Shown: positions 25,081-37,024 of the stretch, piece by piece | How positions within the stretch are numbered: the stretch's first letter is position 1 | How the letters are laid out: every line of letters starts with the position of its first letter | From: Peromyscus leucopus | Lineage: Eukaryota; Chordata; Mammalia; Rodentia; Cricetidae | DNA length: 64,000 nucleotides | Direction: 5' to 3' | NCBI RefSeq assembly: GCF_004664715.2 | Contig: NC_051073.1 | Location: forward strand, 58,631,879-58,695,878 | Notes under the pieces: generated by a model | The model's database searches: none | What the model was told of the DNA's origin: nothing | What the model saw: only the letters and a program-made list of their open reading frames with translations | Program-made: the position numbers and the translations under genes

Positions 25081-25501
25081 CTGTCTGGAGTCCCCGGGAC
25101 TCGGGTCAGTGGAGCTTGTGATTGGCGAGAGGATGTCCCGCCCTCTGGCGCCTAGAGTGTCCCGCCCCCGCCGCGAGAGTCTGGGAGAGGGAGGAGGGCG
25201 CGGGCCGGCCGGGGCGGGGCCTACCTCCCACGGCGGGGGGGCGGAGCCTGCGGCAGACCCGCCCTCTCGGTTAGGACCTCGGAGAGCGCCAGGCACCAGG
25301 ACCAGAGGGACCCGGAGAAGCGGCCGGAGCCGGGCTGGACCGTCGCCCGCCTGCGCGCCCGCAGCCTCCGCGCCCTCCGCCTCCCGGGCTGGCCGGCGGC
25401 TTGGCTGGCGGCGTCTGAGGAAGGTGCTAAGTCTGGGGGTCCCGAGGGACAGCCGTGCCGTCCCATCGCGGCTGGCTCTCACACCTGTGTGCGTGCTTGT
25501 G

Positions 25502-25556
<55 letters not shown>

Positions 25557-25960
25557 CCGTGAGAGAGGGAGCGAGCGCCCGCGCCGCTGTCTTGTGAGGT
25601 GCGTGTGGCGAGCGAGCGAGCGCGGCTGTCGGTGAGGGCTCCAGGGCTCGCAGCCCCGCGGTGGCGGCCCTGGGCGCCCTGCTCGGCCGAAGGGAGCGAG
25701 GGAGCCAGCTCTGCGCGCCCTGCAGGCTGTGGCGGGACTCGGGCCGCAGGCGTCACCGCCGCCTCACATCCCCCCCTGAGAGCCGCCGCGGTGCAGAAGG
25801 GGAGCCGGGCGGGGAGGGGACACGGGAGACCAGGGGCGGGAGAGGGGCAGGAGAGAGGAGACGGGGACAGGTGGAGGCAGACGGTCCCCCCTGCTCGCCC
25901 CTCCCGTCGACTGTGGCCGTGAGTCACCCGCAGGTGTTTTGGGGTCCGGGTTTTGGGGAA
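25081..25960 (+). promoter_or_regulatory. STXBP5L: CpG-island promoter region of STXBP5L
   Basis: A sharp shift to G+C-rich, CpG-dense sequence occupies this interval, in contrast to the AT-rich surroundings and 0.7 kb before the coding exon. An inverted CCAAT box (attgg, 25121-25125), a GC box (ggggcggggc, 25211-25220) and a second G-rich Sp1-like site (about 25235-25246) lie at its left side; no TATA box is evident. It should hold the transcription start and a noncoding 5'-UTR exon, because the coding exon is preceded by a splice acceptor. Possible donors are gtgagg at 25632 and gtgagt at 25919. The true start site and exon-1 end cannot be fixed from sequence alone. Confidence 0.8.
25505..25553. 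repeat. (GT)n microsatellite inside the CpG island
   Basis: About 24 GT units are flanked on both sides by CpG-rich sequence, ending 'gtgcgcccgtg'. It lies within the likely promoter or 5'-UTR. On the minus strand it is translated in an open frame as a Thr-His run, which is not a gene. Confidence 0.97.
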
Positions 25961-26487
25961 TAAGAGATGGAAAAAGCCATTTTTTTTTTTTTGCCCTATC
26001 CCCCAATTCCTATTGAGAGAGGGAGAGCGTTGAAGATGATGAGGGAGAGCCCCGAACATGGTGGCAGGGTAAATATTGGCTCCCTCACAACATTGCTTTT
26101 TCTGATGATAAAATTTTCGGAGCTGACCCTTAAGAAGGAAAGTCCCCCCACCCCCCCTTTTCAGGACGATCCAGAGGGTCTTGGTCTGTGGGCTCTGGTT
26201 TGATTGTATAATAATGATGATACAATGTTAATGACGAGGATGACACTGCCTTTTATTTTTACCCCAGTGCTGATAAAGCATAAGCTCCAGCTGGGGATAA
26301 AGCCCTTGAAAATCTGATGTGTGAGGAAGGAATACTGTTGCTCTCGGAGTTGTGTTCTCTTTATTTTTATAAAGGCATGCCTTTTAAAGTTAAAATCCGA
26401 CAAAATGAAGCCTGAGCCCCAATCTCCACTCGACTACATCCAATGCTCGGAAAATGGGGACTAGCTACTCCGGTCTTGACTAATAAA

Positions 26488-26509
26488 AGAGAGAGAGAGA
26501 GAGAGAGAG

Positions 26510-26549
<40 letters not shown>
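26488..26549. repeat. (AG)n microsatellite before the coding exon
   Basis: Two AG runs are separated by an A6 interruption (about 26510-26515). The tract ends about 63 bp before the splice-acceptor AG. Confidence 0.96.
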
Positions 26550-26551
<2 letters not shown>

Positions 26552-26580
26552 CTTTTGCCCCGTAGGGTTCCATGTTCGTC

Positions 26581-26612
26581 ACCCCTTCTCTTTCCTTTCC
26601 ATTTCTCCACAG
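26581..26612 (+). other. STXBP5L: Splice acceptor of STXBP5L first coding exon
   Basis: A polypyrimidine-rich tract 'cttctctttcctttccattt' is followed by 'ctccacag' with AG at 26611-26612. The open frame extends upstream through it to an ATG at 26555, but that ATG would be intronic, so the acceptor decides the start at 26621. Confidence 0.82.
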
Positions 26613-26620
26613 TGTTTAAA

Positions 26621-26806
26621 ATGAAGAAGTTTAATTTCCGAAAAGTTTTGGATGGCTTAACTGCCTCTTCTCCGGGCAGTGGGAGCAGCAGTGCCAGCAA
26701 CAGTGGTGGCGCTGGCAGTGGCTCCGTCCATCCAGGAGGGACTGCAGGGGTCCTCAGGGAGGAGATCCAGGAGAGCCTGACTTCCGAATATTTCCAGATC
26801 TGCAAG
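26621..26806 (+). CDS. STXBP5L: STXBP5L (tomosyn-2), first coding exon, partial
   Basis: This encodes residues 1-62 of tomosyn-2, a soluble syntaxin-binding protein that restrains SNARE-complex assembly and so regulates vesicle exocytosis in neurons and endocrine cells (family knowledge). The start MKKFNFRKVLDGLTASS matches the STXBP5L N-terminus as I know it; the paralogue STXBP5 begins MRKFNIRKVLDGLTA, so STXBP5L fits better. Residues 15-45 are a Ser/Gly-rich linker, and 46-62 (REEIQESLTSEYFQICK) lead into the first WD40 repeats. The WD40 propellers and the C-terminal R-SNARE coil are encoded downstream, outside the window. The exon runs 26613-26806; the donor gtaagt at 26807 follows codon 62 exactly (phase 0). 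The start is chosen because the ATG lies 8 bases after the acceptor, has A at -3, and the upstream in-frame ATG is intronic. The frame is intact with no disabling change. Confidence 0.93.
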
Positions 26807-26812
26807 GTAAGT

Positions 26813-28394
26813 TTCGAATTGGCTGCAAGGCCTGTTCGATTTTCATTTTACTGTTGTGAAGGAAGAAGGGAACGCACATGGAATACACATACACACACGT
26901 GCATACTATGGTACGCAGGGCTGGTGAAACTGTTGGGATGCCAACCTCAAAGAGCCTGGTACGAGGTCAGTTAAAATCAGACATCAACTTGGGCATTAAT
27001 TTGTAAAAAGAGCACGGGTAGTTTAAAGAGAAGGAAGACACACAGGAAAAGTAGTCTTTGCAAGACGTTAAGGCCCAATAAGTGGACAAAATATACTTGT
27101 GTATAAATAGTGAACTGAAGGAGAAATGATAGTCATTTGGCTTCCTGTGTTGTTATCCAGAGAAACTGATTGCTTATTCTGTTTCTCTGTTCAGTGTAAA
27201 ATGAATAAGGCTCTTACCATGTTGCTAGAATTAGGGAGGTAATAGATTAATGTGTCCAATGATGCTTTCTTAAAATTCTAGATATGAAAAAAAAAAAAGG
27301 TTTTAGACCCTTCAGGAATATACAGTTCCTATGGGCTTAATGGTTGTGAAAACCTGCAATACACATAAAAAAAATCCAAAGTAACCAGTGTTCTGGTTTA
27401 GTGAGAAAAAATTTTAGGCAGTTATATTTTGATTTAGGGCTTCTAATAAACAAGCAGACTTTTGGACAAGGGAAGAAAATGAGAATTAATACAACAGATA
27501 TAACATTACTATATAAAGATATTATAGTATCACTTTATAATGTGATATATTTCCTTTATTGCTCTTTTTGGGGGTTGCCTCTGAGTATAATTTTGACATG
27601 ATTTATACAAGGAAAAAAGCTTTAAGTCATTTGTATGATACAAATGGATATAGTTTTATAAATGTATTTGAATACATAATAAGAAAAATAGTAAACTTTA
27701 GAAGCTGCAAGAATTAAGTACCAAATAACTTTAGATTTCAAAAAAGAAAAATTTTGCAAATTCTTAATTTTGTAGTAAACAAATGATATATAATAATGTT
27801 TTAGTCATTACCTCAGCTCTTCCTAGAAGGATTATATAAAATATTAAATCTATAGTTATTAGTTTTCTTAAAAGTTCAAACTTATTTAGAATTAAACAGA
27901 TTTAATCAATTGTGTGAAGCTTGAATACAATAATGATCTCCCCCTTCATATGATGTAATAGATATTGTATCAGTCTAAGGAAGAGCTTAACATGGTTGTC
28001 CTGAAGCAAGCATGTGAAGAGTCCTCGGAGCCAAATTCGAATTGCTATGCAGGAGAATTACATCTTGATTCTCTATTTTTTCTATTTCCTTTCCTACATT
28101 CTGAAAAAAATTCTTAATCCTCTCAATGAATGAATGTGATAGTGATACAGAAGAATTTTATTAGAGAAAAAATTAGAATAGAACAGGTAGACTTCTGAAC
28201 CAGATGGATGTTGGGCAGCTGAGGCTGTAAAGCTGGTAGAGAAAGTTTTAAATAAAAAACAAAACAAAACAAAAGTATGTGTAAATACAGGAAATAAAGT
28301 GCAGCACATGGCCACCTACAAGTTTATTAAGAAATGAATGGTCATGACAAGTGGCAGAAGTTAAGTATGTGCTATTTTGAATACGTATGGCTTG
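26813..28394. other. STXBP5L: STXBP5L intron, proximal part
   Basis: AT-rich, free of recognised transposons. The open frame that continues past the donor (to 26974) is read-through into the intron. Confidence 0.6.
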
Positions 28395-28560
28395 GTAGGA
28401 AAAGCATTGGCCTATGAATCAGATGAATCAGAATTTTTAAAAAAAAACATTTAAAAACCTGTCATTTGCCAGCCTTGCTATCATGGGGAAGATATTTTTC
28501 TCCCTGGAACCTTGATTTCTGCATCTGTAGTATGGGAATAAATTTTTGTTCTCTTTATCT
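28395..28560 (+). mobile_element. MIR SINE remnant
   Basis: 'gaaaagcattggcctatgaa', 'tcatggggaagatatttttc', 'ctggaaccttgatttctgca', 'tctgtagtatgggaataa' reproduce the MIR order. The middle is disrupted by an A run. Confidence 0.55.
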
Positions 28561-30361
28561 GAAAGAAAGCTTATTAGAATCTGAGAAGAAAACGCGGGGA
28601 AGCCAAGACACAAGTTGGGAGGGGTGATAAAATATTTATATCGTTAAAGTTAAAAAATCACCTTGTTTGTAGTAGAACAAATATAGCCATTACAATATAT
28701 TATATATAATATAATATAAATAATATATTAAATAATGTAATATATTATTTAGGGTAATGACTTTCGAATAAATTATGAGGCTAGATAGCTGTATTAGCTA
28801 TGTATTAATAGTACTGAAGTCACACCAGATAAGGAAAATACAATAGCATCTTTGGCAAGGACTACAGTTAATTTTGAAAAGAGATTATGTAACTATATCA
28901 TAGGTAACAGAGTCTATAATGGATATATAAAATGGATTAAGAAAATCCAAAATTAGAGCTGTTATTGAAATGAGGACTTCATTTAGACTTACTGATTATA
29001 TGTGCAAAGAACATTCTCTTCTGAATAGTAGGAAGTCAGCACCTTCTGGGTACTTTTACCATTTCATCATGCTAAAACTGAAGTGGAAATCTAGATGCTG
29101 TTTTTCTGAACCAAGCCCTCCTTTACTATCTGTGAATAATCAAATCCTATTTCCTTTGTATTTCTGAGTTTTATGCCATTTCCCATTCCAGGACTTGTTC
29201 ATTTCAGCTTATTTTCTTGATTTGTATCTTGAAAATACGTTCTGATTTCCTCACTTCTTATTTTTCCTTATTATAGTTCATTTTGTTGTAATAATGTTAT
29301 TATCCAAATGCAATATGATTTGCCCGGGACAAATTCTATGTTAGTTTCCATAGAGCAGTAGTTCTCTAGAAACAAAAGTCTTGTTCAACTCCAGTAAAAC
29401 TGATTATAACAAATAAATGTGATGCTTTATTGGCTTAAATTTATTTGATGAATTATAACAAGTTCTACAGCCAATCAATACTTTTTGTATTTTGTGTTTT
29501 TGTATAATATTGTCCATAAGCAGGTATGGGCATTTGTTATCCTTAAAAAAGTAAAGCTAAGCTCTTCACTATAAATGAAAAAATGCTCAAGATCAGAGAA
29601 GCAGGCTAATGCATAAGTTTATTATAACCTATTTCAAGTTCAGTATGTGCATTTGAGTGCCATTTTACTCAGCTACTTGCAACATACACGAACTACCTTT
29701 CCCAAATATGAATTCTGGGAAGCTCAATTTGAAAACACTGCTTTATATAATACATTTAAATCTTGATTTTCTTATAGTTCTCTTAAGAAAGGTGTCCCAT
29801 TTACCTTCCTGCTTATATTTATTTCCTTGGTTCCCTAGGCATATTGTATTGCTCCAGTGCATCATTTTTGCATATATCTAATGCTTCTTCCCATTCCTTG
29901 ACTTCATTTAGACCAGCTCTTAACCTTTAATATGTATAATTGGAGAACTCTCAGTTAGCGTTTACCATTTTTTTAAGGACCACCTCTATGAGACCAGTTC
30001 TGACCACTGCTTCTGTTCACTTTACTTTTTAAAATGTTTCTGCCTTTATACTATGAATGTCCTGAAAAGCAAATGTGTTCTTTTGCTTTTATATCTCACT
30101 CAGTTGTTTGAGTGTCCACTATTAACAGACTAGGGGTTCTCAATGAGTTCTAGCCTCACCCCAGTGTTAGAGAATCAAAGCATCCAGGGATAAGGCCCAG
30201 AAATTGCCATTTAAAAAAGGCCCATAGAAGATTCTCAGGCACAGTTAATATTGAGAACTAGGCGTTGACGTGTTTTTTAACAGAATGACACATCATTGGT
30301 TGCTTAACTGAAAATAGGTTAAGCTAAAAAAAACTACCAATAATTATGTATTGAAACAATT
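28561..30361. other. STXBP5L: STXBP5L intron, unique AT-rich DNA
   Basis: Includes an AT-only tract at about 28693-28753 able to fold on itself. No exon or repeat family was recognised. Confidence 0.5.
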
Positions 30362-30364
30362 CTT

Positions 30365-30565
30365 ATTTTTGTTTTTTGTGTGTGGGTGTTTTGTGTGCAT
30401 GTAAGTCTATGTACTGCTTGTGTGCCTTGTGTCCATGGAGGCCTGAAGGCGGCACTGGATTCCTGGGTTACAGATAGTTGAGAACCACCATGTAAGTGCT
30501 GGGGGTCCAACTGGATGCTCTGGAGGAGCCATCAGTGCTCCTAACTGCTGCTTATTTCTTCAGTC
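30365..30565 (-). mobile_element. B3-like SINE
   Basis: Antisense: 'ggaggcctgaaggcggcact', 'gttacagatagttgagaacc', 'catcagtgctcctaactgct'. Diverged. Confidence 0.7.
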
Positions 30566-30603
30566 CAAAGATTTATTTTAAATTATGTGTATATATGTAC
30601 ATC

Positions 30604-30652
<49 letters not shown>

Positions 30653-30782
30653 ACACATGTGTGTGTATACACCCATGGAGGCCAGAGGCATTGGATCCAT
30701 TAGAAGTGGAGTTATAGGAGGTTGTGAACCATCTGACAAAGGTTCTGGCAAACAAACTCATGTCCTCTACAAGTGTAGACTG
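30566..30782 (-). mobile_element. B3-like SINE carrying an expanded (GT)n
   Basis: Directly abuts the previous SINE in the same orientation. 'aaagatttattttaaattat', a GT run at 30606-30650, 'catggaggccagaggcattg', 'gttataggaggttgtgaacc', 'aacaaactcatgtcctctac'. The microsatellite lies in the SINE's tail-proximal region. Confidence 0.65.
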
Positions 30783-30842
30783 GGCTTTATTTTATTTTCA
30801 CTGAAAACACACACACACACAGTATTAAACATTTTAATCTGA

Positions 30843-31559
30843 AAACATATAAATACACTGCACTTTACAAATCACTTGATGAAGGACAAATATATTTTTG
30901 GTTACTGAGCATTGCTTCTCTGATTAGAATTTTGTAAATTCTGTGTGGATTTGTCTTCCATAGCCCATTGCAAATTCATTTGTACAATTTTTAGTCTTTA
31001 TTTATTCAAATGATATGATATGCATATAAAGCAAACCTAGTATCAAGTCATATATATTGTATATTACACATTTTTTATCCTTATGGTTAATGGATCTACA
31101 TGCCAATTTGATATTTTTATTGGAGAGCAGTTTACTAGATTTTAGCATTTAATGAGCCATTAGTTTCCATGAGTATACTTCATAGTTTTTGCTAATCTCG
31201 CAGGTTGATTAAGTTAAAATTAGTTTGACAAGTATTTTATTGGACTTTCATAATAGTCATGTAAGAGGGGCACAAGAAGTGCTGTTTAAATTCTGTCACT
31301 AAGACAGGAGAGATCAGAGAATTTAAATCCTGAGGTTTCCCAACATAGTTAATAATTTCAGCACATTTTTAATTCTTAAATCCAGATTCTTTTTGCTTTT
31401 TTATTTCATGAAAAGCCAATATAATAAATTCCTAAGGTATCTGAAGACTTTGAGAAAGTAGACCATTTCCTTAACTCTTCATTCAAATGTAAATTAAATA
31501 TGATCAAATATCTTCACTTATTATTCTAATACCTTGACTAAAGCCTATAATATTTCCTG
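30843..31559. other. STXBP5L intron, no feature recognised
   Basis: AT-rich unique-looking DNA. Confidence 0.5.
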
Positions 31560-31722
31560 AATGGGCTGATACCATTTAGCATTCTATGTTCTCCCCTATT
31601 TCACTCAGGCCTCACTATAACCTTATCTCCTAACAGGTAGAAGAAAACCTTTTATAACTTAAATCTCATACTATTCCTATTCAAACTCTCCAATGGCTTT
31701 CCATTTATCTTAAAAGTAATAA

Positions 31723-31906
31723 GGGTAGGCATGGTGGCACACACTTAATGCCAACACTTGGGAGGCAGAGGCAGGCAAATCTCTGAGTTCAAGGCCAGCC
31801 TGGTCTACAGAGCAAGTTCTAGGACAGCCAGGACTATACAGAGAAATTCTGTCTCAGGAAATATGAAAAAACAAACAAAACAAACAAAACAAAACAAAAC
31901 AAAAAA
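31723..31906 (+). mobile_element. B1 SINE
   Basis: Sense: 'gggtaggcatggtggcacac', 'ggcagaggcaggcaaatct', 'ctacagagcaagttctagg', with an A/C-rich (CAAAA)n tail. Confidence 0.9.
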
Positions 31907-32010
31907 CCTTAAAGTTCTACTATCACTTCAAAAGTTTCAAATCATCTGCCTCTTTATAAAACCATTTTCAACTGTTATTTCTTTTATACTCTACTACCTA
32001 CGTTGTCCTA

Positions 32011-32252
<242 letters not shown>

Positions 32253-32700
32253 TTCTTGCTGTTTCTCAAACATCATTTCTACCACACGTCTTTTTATATT
32301 CATTCTTCACTTAGAACACTCTCCTTCCTACCTCCTCCTGGATTTCTAAATAGTTGCTCTCTTTGCCTTATCTGGTTCCTTCACACCATGCAGTGCTGAG
32401 TTTGTTACCATATCAGAGAGGGTCTCACTGACCCATGCTGAAATCCTTTACTCTGTACTTGTATTAGAATAACTTTGTCTTGATAATTATTAAAATTATT
32501 TGTTAGTAAATTACATGTATGTGTGTGTATTGTCTACCTCTCCCTTTACAGTATAAACTCCATGAAGGAAGGGCTTTATTGTATATATTATAGTACATAT
32601 ATAATATATATAACTGATGCATACAATATCAATTTCCATATAAAATGTAGTCAAATATTTACTGAGTAAGTGAATAAATGAATAGGAGCAAAGAAAATAC

Positions 32701-34139
32701 TAGTAGCATGCTTAGAAAAATGTAGATCTTATTTTGAACAGTTTCTTGGAAAGAAAATTTTATGAAATAAATTTTATTAAAGAAAGAAAAGAAAATCATT
32801 GAAAGAGAGTCTACATTATGAATGTGGTATATATTTCTAAAAACAGTGGGAGATTACAGATTAAATTTATTTTATGTTTTATTATACAGAATATTAAGAA
32901 CATTTTTGTTCCCAAATGATCAGTGAAATGATTCAAATTATTAGATGGATAGTCACAAGCGATGAGATGTTACAGATCTAATTAGGAAAATGACAAAAAT
33001 CAGATGTTATAAAGTTCTGAATAAGCTCTTAAATTAGCTAACTCACTGTTTACAAACATTTATTATCATGATCTTTTTAGAGCCAATATAAAGATAACTA
33101 GCGGAATTTCTGTCCAGAATCATGATCCTCATACTAGATAATGCAGCAGATTTTTTTCTCAAGCAAGAAAAGAGGCATAAAATCATAAATACAAACACAG
33201 GCTGTAGGGGGTTAGAATTTTAGAACTCTGAAGAGCTGGAAGACCAGTACCTAGATATATGCCTTTCTGCTATCACTTCTTCAAGATTCCAATGTCTCTT
33301 TATCTCATGATTTCATATTTTTTCACTTGTGTAGTTATATAACTGAGGTTGACACAAGGACACAACCACAGTTCCAAATTTCTGTAATCTTTATGTATGA
33401 AAATAATTATAAAATATTGCCTGAAAAGTATTGACTTTTTTATTTCTATAGTTATAAACTGGTGGAATAAAAACATAGGATCCCTTACTATGGATAAAGC
33501 ATCTGACAGTAGCTTTATGCTTCTGTCACTAAAAGTAGCAGTAGAAGAGGGATAGCCCTGAAAACATACACACATGTAACATTATGCAGACTGAGAAGGT
33601 TGTACTTATATACTTAGGAATATATATATACAGAGATGTATATGTATATATACAAAATTAATGAAAAATGTCATGAATTTGTAAAAAGAGCAAGGAAGGT
33701 TATATGGGATAATTTGGAGGTAGGAAAAGGGAAAGGGAAATGATGAAATTATACTATGATCCCCCCAAATAGAAGAAATAATAAAATATAATGGTTATGC
33801 AAGAAAATCATCAAGAATCAAGCTATAACCAGGACTGAGATGTTAATCACCTTAAATTCCAAAAATAAATCAGGGTTTAAAAGTTAACCAAAGCCAGACT
33901 GTTCCATACCATAGTTCACCTATTTTGCTTATTTTAAGAGCATAAGAGTATAGGAACACGCTTGAGTAAGGGATTATAGACATATAGGAAGTATGTTGAT
34001 AGATTTTAGAAGTCACCATAGACAACACTTTTCACAAAAGAGCCTTTGGTGCTAATATATTATTAATAAATAAAATGAATGAACTCATTTAGTATGGGAT
34101 TTCTGTTGTTCCTAAAAGAAAACAGTGCTGTCAATAGTG
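32701..34139. other. STXBP5L intron, no feature recognised
   Basis: AT-rich, with a short TA-rich microsatellite-like stretch at about 33622-33653. Confidence 0.5.
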
Positions 34140-34153
34140 CTTTGTGTATATCT

Positions 34154-34319
34154 CTCTTTTTTTTTTGTTTTGTTTTTTGAGACAGGGTTTCTCTGTGTAG
34201 CTTTGGAGCCTGTCCTGGACCTCACTCTGTAGCCCAGGCTGGCCTCAAACTCACAGAGATCTGCCTGGCTCCGCTTCCCCAGTGCTGGGATTAAAGGCGT
34301 GTGCCACCACTGCCTGGCA
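34154..34319 (-). mobile_element. B1 SINE with perfect target duplication
   Basis: Antisense 'gagacagggtttctctgtg' to 'gtgccaccactgcctggca', T-rich tail at left. ctttgtgtatatct is duplicated at 34140-34153 and 34320-34333. Confidence 0.95.
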
Positions 34320-34589
34320 CTTTGTGTATATCTTAAAAAGAATAAATTTAAAATGTTATATAATTTCTAAGCACGCTTATCTATAGGCTTAGTTACTAGT
34401 AATAAAGCGAAATTCCTTTTTCTTAAAGTTTTGCATATTTTTCTAGACATCCTTTTGGCTTCACTTGAAGATGCACTTGCAAAAAAAAATCATAGGATTA
34501 AATTTCAGTTTACGTTCAGTACTATCGTGATTGATTTGCTATGTTGTAATTCTGGAAAAGCATTTGCATAATCATTTAATAGCCACAGT

Positions 34590-34690
34590 CAGGTGTGGAG
34601 ACATATGCTTGTTATAATCACAGAACTTCTAGGTTGTTTAAAGAGGATCACAATTTCAAGACCAGCCTGAACTATATGGTAAAACCATGA
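34590..34690 (+). mobile_element. Decayed B1-like SINE
   Basis: 'gtcaggtgtggagacatatg', 'tataatcacagaacttctag', 'caagaccagcctgaactata' follow B1 order with many changes. Confidence 0.5.
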
Positions 34691-34720
34691 AGCTCCCAGT
34701 CAATTAAATAAGTTAATCAG

Positions 34721-34905
34721 GGCTGAGGAGATGCCTTGGTGGTTAAGAGCACTGGTTGATCTTCCAGGGGACCCAGGTTCAATTCCCAGCATCCACATGG
34801 AAGGTCACAACTGTCTGTAACTCTAGTACCACAGATCCAATGCCCTTACACGGGCACACATGCCAGCAAAGCACTAATGCACATAAAATAAAAATAAATG
34901 AATCA
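34721..34905 (+). mobile_element. B3-like SINE
   Basis: 'gggctgaggagatgccttgg', 'ttaagagcactggttgatc', 'caactgtctgtaactctag', tail 'cataaaataaaaataaatg'. Confidence 0.88.
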
Positions 34906-34919
34906 TTACATATTTAAAC

Positions 34920-35710
34920 AAATTAATGATTGTTTAATAGCTGTAAATAACACTGTCTATATCCAATAAAAGCATGAAATAATTTCCCTGGTTAAAGTCT
35001 TTAAATTTAGTTTTTTTGCAATAAGAAAATTGAAATTTTTATTCCTACATATCAAAATGATTTTTATAAAATTTCTTATTCGTAGTGATAATTTTTATTT
35101 TAAAAGGGGATACTGTGTCTTAATTTATTTTTGATATATGAAGGGCCAATTTTCCAAAATGTATAAAATACTAGTATTTAAAAAGTATTTAGTAAGTATA
35201 TTGGGGAATCATTCTTATGTTTCTAGATAATGCCGAGTGTTTAACTTTTAGAAGACTAAAGATAGAAATTACTACATTTAAAGGACTTATTGAAGGTAGT
35301 TGTAAACAATAAAATATTAACCTTTGCAGAGTATACTGTAGACCCACTATGATAATTGGGGAGAGAATTGATTAAATGAAAGATAAATGGTCACTGAAGG
35401 AATGTAGCAAGAAGATACTTTGACATTTCACTGTTCAAAAGGAGCTTTTATTTCTAAATGTAACTTTAAAGTGATTAAAATATATATTATTCTCAGCTAG
35501 TCAGCTAAATGTGGAAATGTTTTTTAGGGAGTTCATTTACTAGCAAAAATATATTTTTCTGGACTTCTGTATAAGAAGGGAGAGTATGATTTCAGTTCTT
35601 TTGAAGGTACTAGATTGTCAGTTTATATTGATAATTCAATGTACTACAAAATGAAAAGTAGTTGATTTTTGAAATCACCTTCTGAATACAGTGATATCCT
35701 TTATGGGATA

Positions 35711-35712
<2 letters not shown>
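34920..35712. other. STXBP5L intron, no feature recognised
   Basis: AT-rich unique-looking DNA. Confidence 0.5.

Positions 35713-35771
<59 letters not shown>
35713..35771. repeat. (TG)n microsatellite
   Basis: Nearly 30 TG units abut the 3' side of an antisense B1. Confidence 0.97.
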
Positions 35772-35776
<5 letters not shown>

Positions 35777-35893
35777 GGGACAGGGTTTCTCTGTGTGGCT
35801 TTGGAGCCTGTCCTAGGACTCACTCTGTAGACAAGGCTGCCTGCCTCTGCTTCCTGAGTACTGGATTAAAGGCATGCGCCACCACTCCTCAGC
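35772..35893 (-). mobile_element. B1 SINE, internally deleted
   Basis: 'gggacagggtttctctgtgt', 'ggctttggagcctgtccta', then 'acaaggctgcctgcctctgc'. The usual 'ggccttgaactcacagagat' segment is missing. Confidence 0.88.
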
Positions 35894-36544
35894 TGGAAAA
35901 TATTTTTAAGTCAGTCTAAGCAGTTCTAGTGGTTTGTGATGTTACTGTGGGATAGGCTTTCTACTGAGCATACTCCAAAACAGGAAAACATAATCGTTTC
36001 CAAAGAAAGTTCCAGATCATCTGTTCATATTGTTTTGCTCAGTTCTCCTGTGACTCTTATACTGATTTTACATTTTTCCATCCTTTCAGATGTTTACCCA
36101 CTATAAACATTTCCCCCCAGACTCAATATGAATATCTTCACAAATTACTGTACTACTCAAAATTTTCAAATGTTTTTGGGTCTCAGATTTATGGTCAGGT
36201 TTTTAGTCGATTCACATAAGTAAATTAGATTGAACACTAAGCAATGCAATCAATTTTCTTGACAGCAAACTAATTTCATTGCCTTTATTTGAGGAATGTG
36301 TCAGATTTCTAATGTCACTGGCATAACAACAAAAACACATGGAAAATGATGACTTTCTCTGACAATTCTCACTTTCTAAGGCATTAGATATGTTTCCAGA
36401 ACTATCGTTATAAAATATTAGTTTTGTTTATAATAGAGATATATATCAGCTCCTAACAAGATGTTAATTTCATGCCCAAGTAAATTAGAGTAGGCTAGGT
36501 TCTTTAGGTTATATCCAATAGTATTACCTTTTACAAATGAAATA
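35894..36544. other. STXBP5L intron, no feature recognised
   Basis: AT-rich. It includes the continuation of the minus-strand side of the coding-like block below, with no pattern I can assign. Confidence 0.45.
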
Positions 36545-36549
36545 TGTTA

Positions 36550-37005
36550 CTAGAAGGGCATAGGATTAGATTCAGTTTCAGATCTCTCAGCTGAAACAAT
36601 ACAAGGTTTGACAAGGACACTCAACACAGCACTTGCAGTTATAGAGCCATAGGATAACAAATTGGTTAAAGTCTGCTTTGATTCTAACAGTTCTTCCAAG
36701 TTATGACCAAGCTTCAACTGGCAGGGTAGATACACTCGAACTGAACTGGGTGGAGTTAGGAGGATGACCAGAATACACATGCGGGATGTCCTTGGACTCA
36801 CTGAGTTTTGTTTACAAATAACATGTTCACTATATTTATCAAACACATTATTCAAAGGTTCCTTATTCTGCTCTTCTGTTATCCTGTGGTAATTGTTTTG
36901 CATTTTTGTTTTTTTCTATCTTAATTAAAATTTCTCCAACATTTGGGGTAATAATGTTTTTATGCTCTGTAGTAGCTACCCAGCTTAATTTGGTGACACT
37001 CATTT
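36550..37005 (-). pseudogene. Possible frameshifted processed-pseudogene remnant, parent unknown
   Basis: Read on the minus strand, about 450 bp keeps protein-like text only if the frame is changed. One frame starts MSVTKLSWVATTEHKN near 37005 and stops near 36865. A second takes over with EEQNKEPLNNVFDKYSE. A third segment, HVYSGHPPNSTQFSSSVS (about 36780-36730), reads better in another frame. The longest single open frame is 117 codons (36550-36903). I do not recognise the parent. No poly-A tail or target duplication was found, so chance cannot be excluded. Confidence 0.22.
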
Positions 37006-37024
37006 TCTTATTTACAGGCTTAAA

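Noticed and set aside
25042..26059. Long open frames on both strands in the CpG island (146, 162 and 210 codons)
   Set aside because: They arise from GC-rich, stop-poor DNA plus the (GT)n tract. Overlapping frames on both strands and Arg/Pro/Ala-rich products with no known pattern indicate a promoter, not genes.
26555..26620. Upstream in-frame ATG at 26555 as an extended STXBP5L start
   Set aside because: It lies before a good splice acceptor (26611-26612) and the 22 added residues do not match the known N-terminus.
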